Part shown: one piece after another, positions 27,534 to 37,317 of the stretch
Layout of the letters: the number at the start of each line of letters is the position of its first letter
Position numbering within the stretch: position 1 is the stretch's first letter
Source: Chamaesiphon minutus PCC 6605
Lineage (GTDB): Bacteria > Cyanobacteriota > Cyanobacteriia > Cyanobacteriales > Chamaesiphonaceae
Assembly: GCF_000317145.1 (NCBI RefSeq)
Contig: NC_019697.1
Coordinates: 2,700,385-2,764,384 of the forward strand
Reading direction: 5' to 3'
DNA: 64,000 nt
Program-made: the position numbers and the translations under genes
Notes under the pieces: model-generated
The model's input: the letters and a program-made list of their open reading frames with translations, nothing else
Databases searched by the model: none
What the model was told of the DNA's origin: nothing

Positions 27534-29069
27534 CTAAATTTTCAACAATGCTTGACGATGTACTTTGCCAGTCGGTGTGCGTGGCAGCGCGTCCAAAAAC
27601 TGGATGCTTTTGGGAACCTTAAATGGGGACAATTGCGCCTTCACCGCTTGGCGGATACTGCGCTCTAACTCGATCGAGGGTGCAAATTCAGATTTGAGAC
27701 TCACATAGGCAATTACCTGCGTTAAATCTCCATCTAGCTCAGCACTAGGCACAACCGCCGCATCGAGGATACTTTGATGCTGGAGCAATACATCCTCCAC
27801 TTCAAACGGAGATACCCACATCCCATTCACCTTAAAGAAGTCATCATTTCGCCCCATGAACCGAAAATAACCATCGGCATCGCGCACATATTTATCTCCC
27901 GTCCGCATCGTCGTCCCATATAAAGCCGATCGCGTTGCCGACAAACGGTTCCAGTAACCCAACATCAGGCTCTCGCCCGATACTTCTAATGCGCCAATTT
28001 CACCATCTGGGGCGGTGACTCCGCGATCGTCTACAACGCGCACATCATAGCCTGGTACCGGAAGACCTGAAGTACCCGGACGACATGCCCCCGGTTGATT
28101 AGAGAGAAATATATGCAGTAACTCCGTCGTCCCAATCCCCTCGCAAATCTCCAACCCATACATTTCTCGCCACTTGAGCCAGATGGTAGTGGGTAGCTGT
28201 TCGGCAGCCGACAGGCACAACCGTAATGAACTGGTATCCAAAGGCGCAATCTCAGCTAGTGACAGGATGCCAGCATAAATACCTGGAATGCCAAATAACA
28301 CCGTCGGTTGGTAAGTTTGAATATCCGCAATAATATCAAACGCATTCGCCGCATCGGAGAGAATAGCCGCCGCACCTACCGACATCGGCATGTACAAGGT
28401 ATTCCCCAATCCATAGGCAAAGGGGATTTTGGCAACGGAGTAGATAATGTCATCTGCCTGTAAACCGACCAACTCCTTGCCATAATTTTCGGCACAAACC
28501 ACCATACTTTGATGCAGATGAATTACACCTTTTGGTCGTCCGGTACTGCCAGAGGTATACAGCCAGAATGCAGGTTCTTCGCGATCGGTTTGCACCCAAT
28601 CGACGGATTCATCCTGTTGCTTCAGTAGAGAAATTAACGATCGATCGCCATCGGTTTGCACAACATGTTGCAGAAATGGCGACTCGACCGCCCCCAACCG
28701 TTCCAACCACGATCGATCTGTTACCAACACTTGAGCGCGACAGTCTTGGAGAATATACCGCACATCTTCCAACGTACAAGCTGTATTGATCGGGACTGGT
28801 ACTACTCCCAACCAAATCGCCCCCCAGAAGGCAAACACAAATTCTGGCGTATCTGGTAATAAAATTGCGATCCGCCGTTCGCGATCCACGCCCAATTCGG
28901 CTAAAAATTTAGCCATCCGCCGCACCCAACTATGCACCTGAGCGTAAGTGTAAGTATCATCGCGGTAGTAAATAGCCACGCGATCTCGCCGATCTGGTGC
29001 TAAGTTGGCTTCAAGAAAATAAGCTGCCACGTTAAAGATATCGGGCAAGCTGGTAGATATAGTTTTCAT
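27534..29069 (-). CDS. Aryl acid-activating ligase (benzoate-CoA ligase-like), probable salicyl-AMP ligase
   Basis: 511 residues, ANL superfamily. The N terminus (FNVAAYFLEANLAPDRRDRV, then YTYAQVHSWVRRMAKFLAEL) is like benzoate-CoA ligases. The nucleotide motif YTSGSTGRPKG is near residue 172, GIGTTELLHIF lies mid-protein, and the hinge MRTGDKY plus the C-terminal Lys in TPTGKVHRQ (about 502-510) is intact. Placed between a salicylate synthase and a free carrier protein, it most likely adenylates salicylate and loads it onto that carrier. It is not the classical DhbE/YbtE type, so the aryl substrate is inferred from the neighbour. The carrier gene lies 24 bases upstream. Confidence 0.85.
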   Translation of the reverse strand: MKTISTSLPDIFNVAAYFLEANLAPDRRDRVAIYYRDDTYTYAQVHSWVRRMAKFLAELGVDRERRIAILLPDTPEFVFAFWGAIWLGVVPVPINTACTLEDVRYILQDCRAQVLVTDRSWLERLGAVESPFLQHVVQTDGDRSLISLLKQQDESVDWVQTDREEPAFWLYTSGSTGRPKGVIHLHQSMVVCAENYGKELVGLQADDIIYSVAKIPFAYGLGNTLYMPMSVGAAAILSDAANAFDIIADIQTYQPTVLFGIPGIYAGILSLAEIAPLDTSSLRLCLSAAEQLPTTIWLKWREMYGLEICEGIGTTELLHIFLSNQPGACRPGTSGLPVPGYDVRVVDDRGVTAPDGEIGALEVSGESLMLGYWNRLSATRSALYGTTMRTGDKYVRDADGYFRFMGRNDDFFKVNGMWVSPFEVEDVLLQHQSILDAAVVPSAELDGDLTQVIAYVSLKSEFAPSIELERSIRQAVKAQLSPFKVPKSIQFLDALPRTPTGKVHRQALLKI

Positions 29070-29093
29070 CTGAAAATTTCTGGCGAGCGGGAA

Positions 29094-29351
29094 TTATGAA
29101 GATCGAGCTGGCGAAGGTGCGACTACCATCTGACAAATTTCCGCCAATGTGAGATCTTGACGCGTTCCTAGCTTGAGATCGAGATCTAATTGGCGTTTCA
29201 ATTCGAGAGATAGTTTGACTGTCTCGACCGAATCTAGCCCCAGATGTGCGTGGATGAGAGTGTCTTGGGCGATCGTGTTTTCAGGAATGCCCAAACCGAC
29301 CAAAATCGCTTTGAGCGTATCCATTACCGTTAAGTCGTTCGTTCCTGTCAT
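29094..29351 (-). CDS. Stand-alone acyl/aryl carrier protein
   Basis: 85 residues with the phosphopantetheine motif HLGLDSVETVKLS (Ser41 or nearby) and the helical pattern of carrier proteins. It is the first gene of the minus-strand siderophore unit and is followed directly by the aryl ligase, so it should hold the salicyl starter as a thioester and present it to the cyclisation domain of the NRPS. A general fatty-acid ACP is unlikely because it lacks the acidic DADSLD-type context and sits in this operon. No phosphopantetheinyl transferase gene is in the window. Confidence 0.88.
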   Translation of the reverse strand: MTGTNDLTVMDTLKAILVGLGIPENTIAQDTLIHAHLGLDSVETVKLSLELKRQLDLDLKLGTRQDLTLAEICQMVVAPSPARSS

Positions 29352-29928
29352 AGCGCATGATGAGTTTAAATTTTGAATTGTAAATTATGGCTGTGAAGTA
29401 GTATTGACTCTTACTCTCACTAAGCAGAGTAAGATAATCCGACGCTCGGACTGCCAAAATGCTGGCATCGATTTGGCAAAGCCAACGCTACGCGAACGGC
29501 AGATGAGAGCACGAACATGGGGAAGTACTGGAAAATCCCGGATTGGAGCGGTAACGCCAATAGTTTTTGCAATCGAACTAAAGAGCGCGCTCTCAACTAT
29601 TGAGAATTATTTTTGATAACTAGAAAGAGTCTAGTACATTTTCTTGATTTTTGGCAAGTATGTTCGATCGCTTAATTCCGCAGCCATAATTGCCAAATAA
29701 CCGATAGAAGTAGCTCTAATTGCTTGCAGCTAGTGTTTTCAACCCGATCCCATACTTTAGATGACCATTTGAAATTAGGCTCGCTCTGCGACATCGCTCG
29801 GCGATCGTCGCTAGTATCCAACCCCAGTTTTTGTAAATAGGGGAGCTATTATTTGCATACAATTCTCAATTTAGGAGATCGATCGCTCTGATAGCGTAAT
29901 TATTTTTGGATGCAAGTTAATAGGTCGT
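29352..29928. promoter_or_regulatory. 577-base spacer upstream of the siderophore unit
   Basis: No credible gene; the open frame at 29404-29616 lacks any family-like content. It contains a small dispersed repeat with CCAACGCTACGCGAACGG (29480-29497), the 10-bp palindrome GAGCGCGCTC (29583-29592), and a Fur-box-like sequence at 29600-29619. It should hold the promoter for the carrier-ligase-synthase genes and the 3' end of the next group. Confidence 0.5.
29600..29619. promoter_or_regulatory. Candidate Fur box upstream of the aryl carrier operon
   Basis: TTGAGAATTATTTTTGATAA combines TGAGAAT with an inverted or direct TGATAA word in a Fur-like arrangement. It is about 250 bases upstream of the carrier-protein start, so it would need a long leader if it governs that gene. 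It is the best single match among the TGAGAAT sites of this locus. Confidence 0.45.
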
Positions 29929-30132
29929 TTAATTTGAGGAGCCTGCGGATCTCGATGCTTTAGATTTATCAGTTAGTTGGCGAAGATAAGTCCATCGATC
30001 GATTGCTGCCGATCTGTTAAATGTCAATCTATAGACTTGGCTAGAATCTATCCCCCATAGTAATTTTAGCGATCGACAATCGACATCGTTGCGGGTAATA
30101 AGTTCTCTTAATTCGGTTTCCGATAGTGGCAT
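29929..30132 (-). CDS. Small hypothetical protein downstream of the MoxR ATPase
   Basis: 67 residues, starting MPLSETELRELITRNDV and ending in a Ser/Lys-rich tail. It begins 12 bases after the MoxR-type ATPase stop on the same strand, so it is probably in that operon. The sequence has a predicted helical start and a WTYLRQL helix. I do not recognise a family. Its codon use is similar to that of neighbouring genes, but a short frame of this size could still be spurious. Confidence 0.5.
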   Translation of the reverse strand: MPLSETELRELITRNDVDCRSLKLLWGIDSSQVYRLTFNRSAAIDRWTYLRQLTDKSKASRSAGSSN

Positions 30133-30144
30133 ATTAAGCTTCTT

Positions 30145-31257
30145 TTAGACTAAATGTTTACCCGCTTCATAATATTGATGCCACCTCTCTCCCTTACGGC
30201 CCTTCACCACGAGATTGAAATAGTGCTGAAGTTTTTTCACATCTTCAACCGAATCCTTAATCGCACTCCCCAACAAACTTTGAACTAAATGCTCCGCTGT
30301 CACCTGCGCGTCGTTATAGTAAAAACCATGCATCCCAGCGGCATAGCCCACAGAGACGGCTTCGGCAGTACTCATGACGGTACTGAGTGGCTCCAAAGCC
30401 TTGCCATCGCTGGTTTTACTCGTCCGCAGTTCGTGGAAGGTGGTAACGAGGATTTCTGTCAGTTCTGGGGGCAATGTCAGGGGAATATTAGCTTGGGCGA
30501 GGAGTTTGTCGGTTTGAGTTTGGACGAGTTCGAGTTCTTGGCGGAGATTATTAATCGGTGGAATCGTTTCAAAATTAAAGCGGCGTTTGAGAGCGGCACT
30601 CATTTCATTCACTCCCCGATCGCGGGTACTCGCCGTCGCAATTACATTAAAACCCATCTGGGCGTACAGATTGCGCCCCTCATCTTCCATTTCGGGAATT
30701 GCCATCACGCGATCGCTCAAAATCGAAAGCAAGGTATCCTGCATTTCCAAGGGACAGCGGGTAATTTCTTCAAACCGGACGATTTTACCCTGTTGCATTC
30801 CCCGATGGAGTGGGGCGGGGACTAAGGCTCGATCGGTTGCACCTTCGGCTAATAATAGGGCATAGTTCCACGAGTATTTCATCGCATCTTCGGTGGTGCC
30901 CGCGCTACCTTGAATCGTCAGGGTAGAATCGTTACTAATAGCAGCGGCTAGCAGTTCGCTCAGGTAGCTTTTAGCCGTACCTGGTTCGCCGATGAGCATC
31001 AAGCCGCGATTGGTGGCGAGGGCGACGATACAGCGTTCGAGCAGGCTGCGAGTACCGACGAATTTGGGGGCGATCTTCAAGTCGGCATTGCCGAGGATAA
31101 AGTCGAGGACGGATCTGGGGGTGAGTTGCCAGTTTTGGGGGCGAGGCGCGATCCCATCGCGATCGCGCAGTTGTTGCAGTTCTGCGGCGTGGAGGATTTC
31201 GGCAGGAGGACGTTGGATTTGGGAGAGGGTGGGGCTTTTTTTTGTTTTGGGGGGCAT
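30145..31257 (-). CDS. MoxR-family AAA+ ATPase (YehL-like)
   Basis: 370 residues. Walker A is GEPGTAKS near residue 91, Walker B lies in [20 protein letters not shown] near 155, and sensor 1 is in [19 protein letters not shown]. An arginine-finger region ALKRRFNFE follows. It matches the MoxR branch that includes E. coli YehL, whose gene neighbours encode WGR-DUF4132 (MolR-like) and vWA proteins. Here a WGR-DUF4132 gene lies directly upstream on the same strand. Such ATPases are thought to act as chaperones for vWA partners in stress or conflict systems; the substrate is unknown. The N-terminal 40 residues are basic and Pro-rich. Confidence 0.88.
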   Translation of the reverse strand: MPPKTKKSPTLSQIQRPPAEILHAAELQQLRDRDGIAPRPQNWQLTPRSVLDFILGNADLKIAPKFVGTRSLLERCIVALATNRGLMLIGEPGTAKSYLSELLAAAISNDSTLTIQGSAGTTEDAMKYSWNYALLLAEGATDRALVPAPLHRGMQQGKIVRFEEITRCPLEMQDTLLSILSDRVMAIPEMEDEGRNLYAQMGFNVIATASTRDRGVNEMSAALKRRFNFETIPPINNLRQELELVQTQTDKLLAQANIPLTLPPELTEILVTTFHELRTSKTSDGKALEPLSTVMSTAEAVSVGYAAGMHGFYYNDAQVTAEHLVQSLLGSAIKDSVEDVKKLQHYFNLVVKGRKGERWHQYYEAGKHLV

Positions 31258-31308
31258 GATTTAAGCTATTTGATGTGGCTGGTGAAGGGGTGAAATTGTG
31301 TGACTGGC

Positions 31309-31513
31309 TTCGTTCTGACACCGCCCTGAAATGAATTTCGGGCTAATAGCGAAAGTTCGTTAAAACGAACTAAGGGATGAGGGTTAAATAACATTTATAC
31401 TCTTACTCCCAAGCTCACGTTATCTATCAGTTCTCTTCAGAGAACTTGAGCTATTAGCCCCGAATTCATTCGTTCGCGTAGCGTCTGCCTTCGCAGAGGG
31501 CGGTGCTAGAGCG
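31309..31513. repeat. Palindromic dispersed repeat with nested small repeat
   Basis: About 205 bp between the MoxR and DUF4132 genes. Ends: TTCGTTCTGACACCGCCCTG and, inverted, GGGCGGTGCTAGAGCG. Subterminal GAAATGAATTTCGGGCTAAT and CTATTAGCCCCGAATTCAT pair; internal hairpins are GTTCGTTAAAACGAAC and GTTCTCTTCAGAGAAC. The right arm is interrupted at about 31471-31497 by CGTTCGCGTAGCGTCT..., a small dispersed repeat of cyanobacterial type. Same architecture as 22069-22295. Confidence 0.75.
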
Positions 31514-31576
31514 CAGCTAGGAAGTATTAAGTGGATATCTTTATACTTCATTCATCAATTTTATATATATGCCCAG

Positions 31577-33223
31577 TTAGTTAGCTTTCGCCGCGATCGA
31601 GGTTAAATCCCTGAGTACTTCGCTAATAACCAAAGGATCGACATTCCCTAACCCGATCGCCTTGTCTCGATTGCCGTATATATTTGTAGAAATACCTGAC
31701 ATCAAATAACAACGCTCGATCGATTGGTCGTCCCAACCATCCATATAACCGATAGGCACGCCTTCGTATTCAACGATTGCCGTCACATTCGCACTCGGAA
31801 ATGATTTGAAATGCTCGGAAAAAATGCCCGCATCTTGCGGCGTTCCCCGTACCCAACCAGATTTCTCTAACATGCCCACTAGAGCGAGTGCCGAAACTTT
31901 GGCATCCTTAAAGCGAGTAATTTCTGTTTGCAGTTCTTCCCCAGATTCGAGTGCGTAAATCGATCGACCGATCTGTTGAAATGGCGGCATAATCTCATAA
32001 TCACTCAAGATTTCACCCCAATTAGCCAGTTGTGCTGCCGATAAATATAACGGATGAACGATGCCAATGCGATCGAGTCCAGTTAGTTCGTAAGTTTCAT
32101 CGCGATCGTTTGCATAGGTGCGATCTTCGGTAACGCGAAACGTGCTAATTAACTTACCAGATCCATCGTAACCACCCCAAACGATCCGACGTACCAAATG
32201 CGTCATCAATGGGTGTCGCACCAGCAGGGTGACAAATTCATCCACTTGCCAGCGTCGCCCTGTCACCATTGCCCGTTCTAATCTGGCTGGTTGAAGCTTG
32301 AGGAGTTCGTTAACTTGTTTCTTTAATAATTTCCACTCAGCGATCGCATTTTCTGATTTTTCCTTATCATCTTTAGCATTAGGTTTGGGTAAATCAGTTT
32401 TAATTTTACCCGCAGCATCTTTCACCATCGGTTTGAGATTTTCGCTCAAAACAAACTGAAATTGTCGCGCTCCAAAGTCAAATATCCGCGTACCGTTGTC
32501 GTCTAAATCGCAATCGGGTATAATTCGATCTTCCAATTGTTCGCGGCTCATCTTGCGTTCTTTAGCGATCGCTTCCATACATTCTTGGGCTTGTTGTTTG
32601 ATACCCTTAAATTTGACTTTTTGAGCGATGCCATGAATTTGCATCAGGGCGATATCTGTCCCGATCGATCGCAAACATAATAATCCCGATACAGCCCGCG
32701 AATGCTGACTGACTCCCGGCCAAATCCGAATTAACGGAGCTAGTTTTAGTACGCAGACATCGCCACCAAATATGCCGATCGTTCTCAATGCCCAATATTC
32801 CTGAGTCGGCGATCCATCTGCTCGCCAGCGTTCAAATAATTTCCACGCAAATGTATCTAATTCGGGGAGAGCGGCATGGGTTTTAATCGCGATCGCTAGC
32901 GGATGGGTTTTGTGCAATTCGCTTTGTCTCAAGGCATTTAAGACGGCTTCTATCTGTCGATCGTTCAAACAATAATCGCCACAAACGATCGGCGGTAAAT
33001 CCACAGGTTCGATCTGCCAAGTTACCTTTTTATTCGCTGCGATTTCCAGTGTTGCTAGCGATTCCTGCAACCATTTTGGGGTGGTGTTCTCATCAAATGG
33101 AATATAGGATTTTTCCTCGAAATCCAAGACGGGCGATCGAATCTTCTCAGCAATTTCAGCCGATTCACGTTCGAGACAGGTTTGAATAAAGTCCGTGTAG
33201 CCTTTGCGTTTCATCGATCGCAA
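31577..33223 (-). pseudogene. DUF4132 (MolR-like) C-terminal part of a frameshifted WGR-DUF4132 gene
   Basis: 548 codons from the first ATG of this frame, but similarity continues upstream to about 33290: the frame reads AIAGLIPVATERGKLADAAI before that ATG, a block normally internal to WGR-DUF4132 proteins. The C-terminal half has the DUF4132 features: a WGG-type motif in RRIVWGGYDGSGKLISTFRV, then GLDRIGIVHPLYLS, and the terminal DPLVISEVLRDL. Together with the frame at 33274-34911 it would make a single protein of about 1111 residues if one base were restored near 33290. It lies in the same direction as the MoxR ATPase. It could be translated on its own from the ATG at 33223, but there is no obvious ribosome site. 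Confidence 0.75.
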
Positions 33224-33273
33224 GAACTCGATCGCAGCATCGGCTAGTTTTCCGCGTTCTGTGGCAACTGGAA

Positions 33274-34911
33274 TTAAACCCGCGATCGCTGGGCTGGATT
33301 ATCTTGCAGCCATTTCCGCGCCACTTGAGGAACACAAGAATCTAGCATCAATTCCAGCATAAATGGGGCTGCTTCAGGTGCTCTAACTAAAGCGAATGTT
33401 TTCAATAATTGCTCGGCTCGTTCCTTTTGCCATACATCTAAAATTGTGTCTTGAATTATATCTAGTGCTGAATATTCAGTATGAGCTAGCCAAGCTCGGA
33501 TTCGATCTGTGGAATTAAGATTTAAACCCAGCCTTCTGAAATGCTTCTCAACTAGAGCCGCATCTTTCAACCCAAAAATAATTTCTTGTGGCTCATGATG
33601 GTAAGAGTAAGGATCGCTAAAGATATCGTCATTCCAACTTTCTACTAAAGAAAGTAACTCATCATACAATCTCAGTCCAGCAGCAAGTTGAAAATCTACG
33701 GCTACTTCTCTATAAGTTCCTGAAGTAGGCCACTTAGTCATATCTAATCGCGAGCTAAAGTACGAACGCAGGCTTTCAAGTTGTGACTGCGTTAAATATG
33801 GTAAGATATAGTGTCGAAATCCCTCAACTATAATTAGTAAAGATTTCTGTTCAATATTATCTACAAATTTAACAAACTCTTCAGTTGTTAAAATATTAAT
33901 TAGAGGAGAAATTTCGGAAAGATGATAATTTCTGGAAAAGGAGGAATGAGGCGGACAAGCTCTCTTTGCTTGTTCGTGTGATATATTACTGTCAAAAACT
34001 CGATTAGAAATTCTCTCAGCTATATCTTTTGGTTTTAACCAAACAGTACAATTGTTCTCATTGGTAATTGTTTTAGGCTCTGCCATCGCACAGCACCAAA
34101 AATGAGCTTCGGCGCGTGATAATGATGGCGCAATTTTAGCTTTCGACCAATCCCAATTTTCCGTGACTTTGAGTAGGCGTTTCAAACAATCTTGCAGATC
34201 GAACGGTTTGGGTTCGGGTCGTGGGAGTGGGGGGAGATTGCGCCAGGTTGCCCAATACCAATCTTCGGGATCGAGATTGATCGAGCGTTCTGTATTCAAC
34301 TCAATTTGTTTTTGTTCGATAACTGGAACTGATGCTAATTCTGGAGTAGGTTCTATCGATGATGAGGTTAAAGTTGATGCTGGAGGATCGATCGATGGAG
34401 TCGAATTAACTACCGAAACAGGGGTCGAGAAAGTACGAGTGTCGATGATTTTTTGTAATTCTTCCACCAATAAAGTCCTGTAAGATTCCATAAATACAGG
34501 TAATTGGGCTGCGACGGCTTCGAGATAACTAGTTCTCGGATCGGATATTCTACCCGCCGCAATTTCTCGTTCTAGTTGCCTTGCAAACTTCTCATAACAC
34601 TTATTCAGCAAAAACTTAGGGAGTCTAATATCCTGCACGTATCCCCTGTTCAACTGCTCCCCTAACTGTTCGTATGCAGCCTGTGTTACTGGTGAAATCT
34701 TGACATCATCTACATATCCCTTCTTCAGCTTTTCCGCGACCAGCTTCTCATAGGACTTCCGTGCGGCGGCTTCGGTAGGAAACTCCTTTGTTTGGTCTTG
34801 TCCGTCCGTACCATAACGCCCGTATTCGACTGTGTGGCTGCATCCTGAAAGTAGGATCGACCAAAACTTATCCGACTTATCATCCGTGTATCGTAGCGAT
34901 CTCCACTCCAT
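33274..34911 (-). pseudogene. WGR-domain N-terminal part of a frameshifted WGR-DUF4132 gene
   Basis: 545 codons. Residues about 1-80 are a WGR domain (SGCSHTVEYGRYGTDGQDQT with the conserved G-R-Y-G-T-x-G-Q), followed by helical repeats and an acidic low-complexity linker (about 150-215). The frame ends in DNPAQRSRV just after the point where similarity passes to the next frame; the junction coincides with a HIP1 octamer at 33282-33289. The total span 31577-34911 is 3335 bases, one short of a whole number of codons, as expected from a single-base deletion. WGR proteins of this kind accompany MoxR ATPases and vWA proteins; the exact role is not known. Confidence 0.75.
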
Positions 34912-35093
34912 AAACCTTCTCCCTAAGCCATGACTGACATACCTAGAGTACCCAGCCCGTACACTTCAACTGTATTCGATTTTTTAGTACAAGTCTACTG
35001 GGCTATCTGAATTTGGGCGCGAGATATTTGCCTAGCTCTAACATGGTTTTCGGCGATCGGAGATAGTATTATCGGACTATAACGCTCCTTAAA

Positions 35094-35615
35094 TTAAGGC
35101 CCATAGGATAAAATACCTGTAATTTGCTCGGTATTCTTACCTTGAATAATTGTCACTAATACTTCTAATTCACCACCCTCGATTCCATCTGCATTCGTTT
35201 TTTTAATCGATCGAATTTCTTTGACATTAACTCGAATGCCTTTACCCACGAACGATCCGGTGAGATATGGCGGACGATTTAAGCTTCCTCCTGTCCGTTT
35301 GAGCTGATATTCGATGCCATTAATACCGATAAAATAGATGCCTTTACTACCACATCTATCGGTAAAGAACGTGACTTGTTTTTGTTCGGCAAGGTTTTGT
35401 TGACATGCCCGAACTTTCTGACTATTTCCAGGATTGTTTTTAGTGCAGTATTGTCGATCGAATCTCTGATGAGCGGTTGTTTTTGATGTCGATATAATTG
35501 GTGCAACGCAGTCGCCAGTGGCAATTCCGGTTGGCACTATTCGTTCTTGAGCGAATCCAGGTGCGATATTACCCAGTGTCAAGAACGTCGCGGTGCAGAC
35601 TAATCTGAGCGTCAT
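35094..35615 (-). CDS. Secreted hypothetical protein
   Basis: 173 residues from the ATG at 35615; an in-frame ATG at 35678 adds 21 residues. The inner start is preferred because it opens a normal signal peptide (MTLRLVCTATFLTLGNIAPG, cleavage likely after GFAQ). The mature part has six Cys residues (in TGDCVAPI, RQYCTKNN, RACQQN, TDRCGSKG and nearby) and a beta-rich second half. No family is recognised. It is probably periplasmic or exported. It stands alone, divergent from the DUF1838 gene. Confidence 0.6.
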   Translation of the reverse strand: MTLRLVCTATFLTLGNIAPGFAQERIVPTGIATGDCVAPIISTSKTTAHQRFDRQYCTKNNPGNSQKVRACQQNLAEQKQVTFFTDRCGSKGIYFIGINGIEYQLKRTGGSLNRPPYLTGSFVGKGIRVNVKEIRSIKKTNADGIEGGELEVLVTIIQGKNTEQITGILSYGP

Positions 35616-35871
35616 GTTGGCGATCGCTTTATGGTATTGTCGGCGATGAAAATCGCTAGCAGACAGTAGTAAGGACATTAAATACTTGGTGCTATTGGTG
35701 GTTCGATCGATCGAGATCGGCTGTCTTTCCAGTATACGATCGGGGCATAACAGGTTAAATAACTTTACAATTTAAAGTAGGTTCGAGGACAATCGGCACC
35801 AAAGCAAGAACCGAAAATACTTGCAAAGTCGATCGTCAGGCATGTGTAGTTAAATACTGAGGAATCTGGAG

Positions 35872-36690
35872 ATGGTTGCTAAAAGCCAAGACTTTGACGC
35901 TAGCTGCTGGGTAAAGGCGCGCTCGTCGCTAGATCCAAATCAATCGAGCTTCCTGAGCTGGACGGGGGCGATTTATGCCATGGTGCCAGGTGGCAAGCGC
36001 AATCGTCTATTTAAAATGGTCGGTGTCAGTGTCAGCCGCTGTGTTCCAACCGGAGAAGAAGGAAGTTGGGATTTTACATCTAGGGAATTGACTTACTATC
36101 TGCACCCCGAAACTGGTGAAATCTTGCATAAGTGGGAAAATCCATGGACGGGGGAATTACTGACAGTGATGCACGTTGCCAACAATCCCGTTCAGGGGTT
36201 CTTTAAGGGCAAGTTTCCCGCTCAGGTAAATGGCGACGATACCACCTTCGTCTTCGACTTATTTTCGACTTACCCCAATCCACTGGCTACGGATTCTAAG
36301 TTTGCCGATTACAGCCCAAATCATACTTACCAAGCTGCCGAGTTATTCAAACTTACCGTGCCGACGGCAGAACTTTTGAATCCCGAAATCCTCTCGGTGT
36401 CTAAGCTCCAATTGAGCTGGGATCGAATTGGCCCCTGGGTACCGTGGATGAAGATGGGCGATCGAGCGGGTCAATTGATCTATAGTGCTTATGGTGGCAA
36501 AGTTAGCGGCGTAGATGAATTGCCGCAACTGCTGCAAGATGAAATTAATACGCGCGTGCCTTTATATCAAAATGCACCTAAATCTTATTTAGATGTAGAA
36601 GGGATTACCTCGTGGGTATATTTTCAGCAGCACTTTAATGATTATCTCGCTGGAGCGACTTTTCCCTTGCCACAACCAGCGGAAGTTTAA
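35872..36690 (+). CDS. DUF1838 family protein
   Basis: 272 residues. The pattern FLSWTGAIYAMVPGGKRNRL, then TSRELTYYLHPETGEILHKW with NPWTGELLTVMHVANNPVQ, is characteristic of DUF1838, a family of uncharacterised bacterial proteins that often carry a Tat signal. No signal peptide is visible in this member, which starts MVAKSQDFDASCW. It includes the usual C-terminal region with WVYFQQHFNDYL. The function is unknown; the fold may bind a small ligand. It is a single gene with a short upstream spacer. Confidence 0.8.
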   Translation: MVAKSQDFDASCWVKARSSLDPNQSSFLSWTGAIYAMVPGGKRNRLFKMVGVSVSRCVPTGEEGSWDFTSRELTYYLHPETGEILHKWENPWTGELLTVMHVANNPVQGFFKGKFPAQVNGDDTTFVFDLFSTYPNPLATDSKFADYSPNHTYQAAELFKLTVPTAELLNPEILSVSKLQLSWDRIGPWVPWMKMGDRAGQLIYSAYGGKVSGVDELPQLLQDEINTRVPLYQNAPKSYLDVEGITSWVYFQQHFNDYLAGATFPLPQPAEV

Positions 36691-36733
36691 CAGTTTAGTA
36701 GTGCTGAATTTAGGTTTAAAGAGATTCAAAGTT

Positions 36734-37198
36734 TCAGAGGGAAGCAAAGTAAAAGGTATCAGTATTGGGGTCGATCGCAAAGCGGATTCTTTCTAAAAAT
36801 CCCGCTAAACCAATAAAGCAGGGGAAGTTATCCCATGCAAATTCAGAATCAGGCACAAATGTTGTTGCATCGACTGTGAGATTTTGTCCCCGAACGGCTA
36901 CCAATGTAATATTCAATCTAATCAAACTTCCCTCTAACTTTTTACCTCGAACCAATATCGAGATTCTTTCGATCGCTAGCTCCGAACTAAATCCGATCGC
37001 TTTAGCAATGGCAGGATCTAAAATCGGATAAGGTGCGCCTGTATCTAAAACTGCCAAAACCTCAACCGATTTTTCAATTTATAGCAGAATCAGTAATTGG
37101 ATGCGGTTAGTTGTTTCATTTGCTGTGGCAGGGGCATAAAGATACTGAATTGCTCCATCAGTCCTACCATTTTCTGAGACATTTGTAGATAGACTCAT
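36734..37198 (-). pseudogene. Retropepsin-like aspartic protease gene with an in-frame stop
   Basis: An ATG at 37198 opens a frame (MSLSTNVSENGRTDGAIQYL...) that meets TAA at 37079-37081 after 39 codons; the same frame then continues with IEKSVEVLAVLDTGAPYPIL to the stop at 36734. The DTGAPY motif is the active-site loop of small retropepsin-like proteases common in cyanobacteria. Reading through the stop gives about 153 residues, a normal length for the family. Either the gene has a nonsense mutation or translation restarts at a TTG (37057) just before the active site. In either form the N-terminal strand that precedes the active site is compromised. Confidence 0.65.
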
Positions 37199-37317
37199 GC
37201 TGCTTCCTCTTCATGATATTAGCAGGTCGCTTATTTCTATAAGCAGTCGCGATTTGTGGCGCGGCAACTAAGCTAATGATAACATCATCAGCTTGAAGCT
37301 GTGTTTGGAGGAGGTTA

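Noticed and set aside
29404-29616. 70-codon frame in the spacer upstream of the carrier gene
   Set aside because: It covers a small dispersed repeat and the candidate Fur site, with no recognisable domain.
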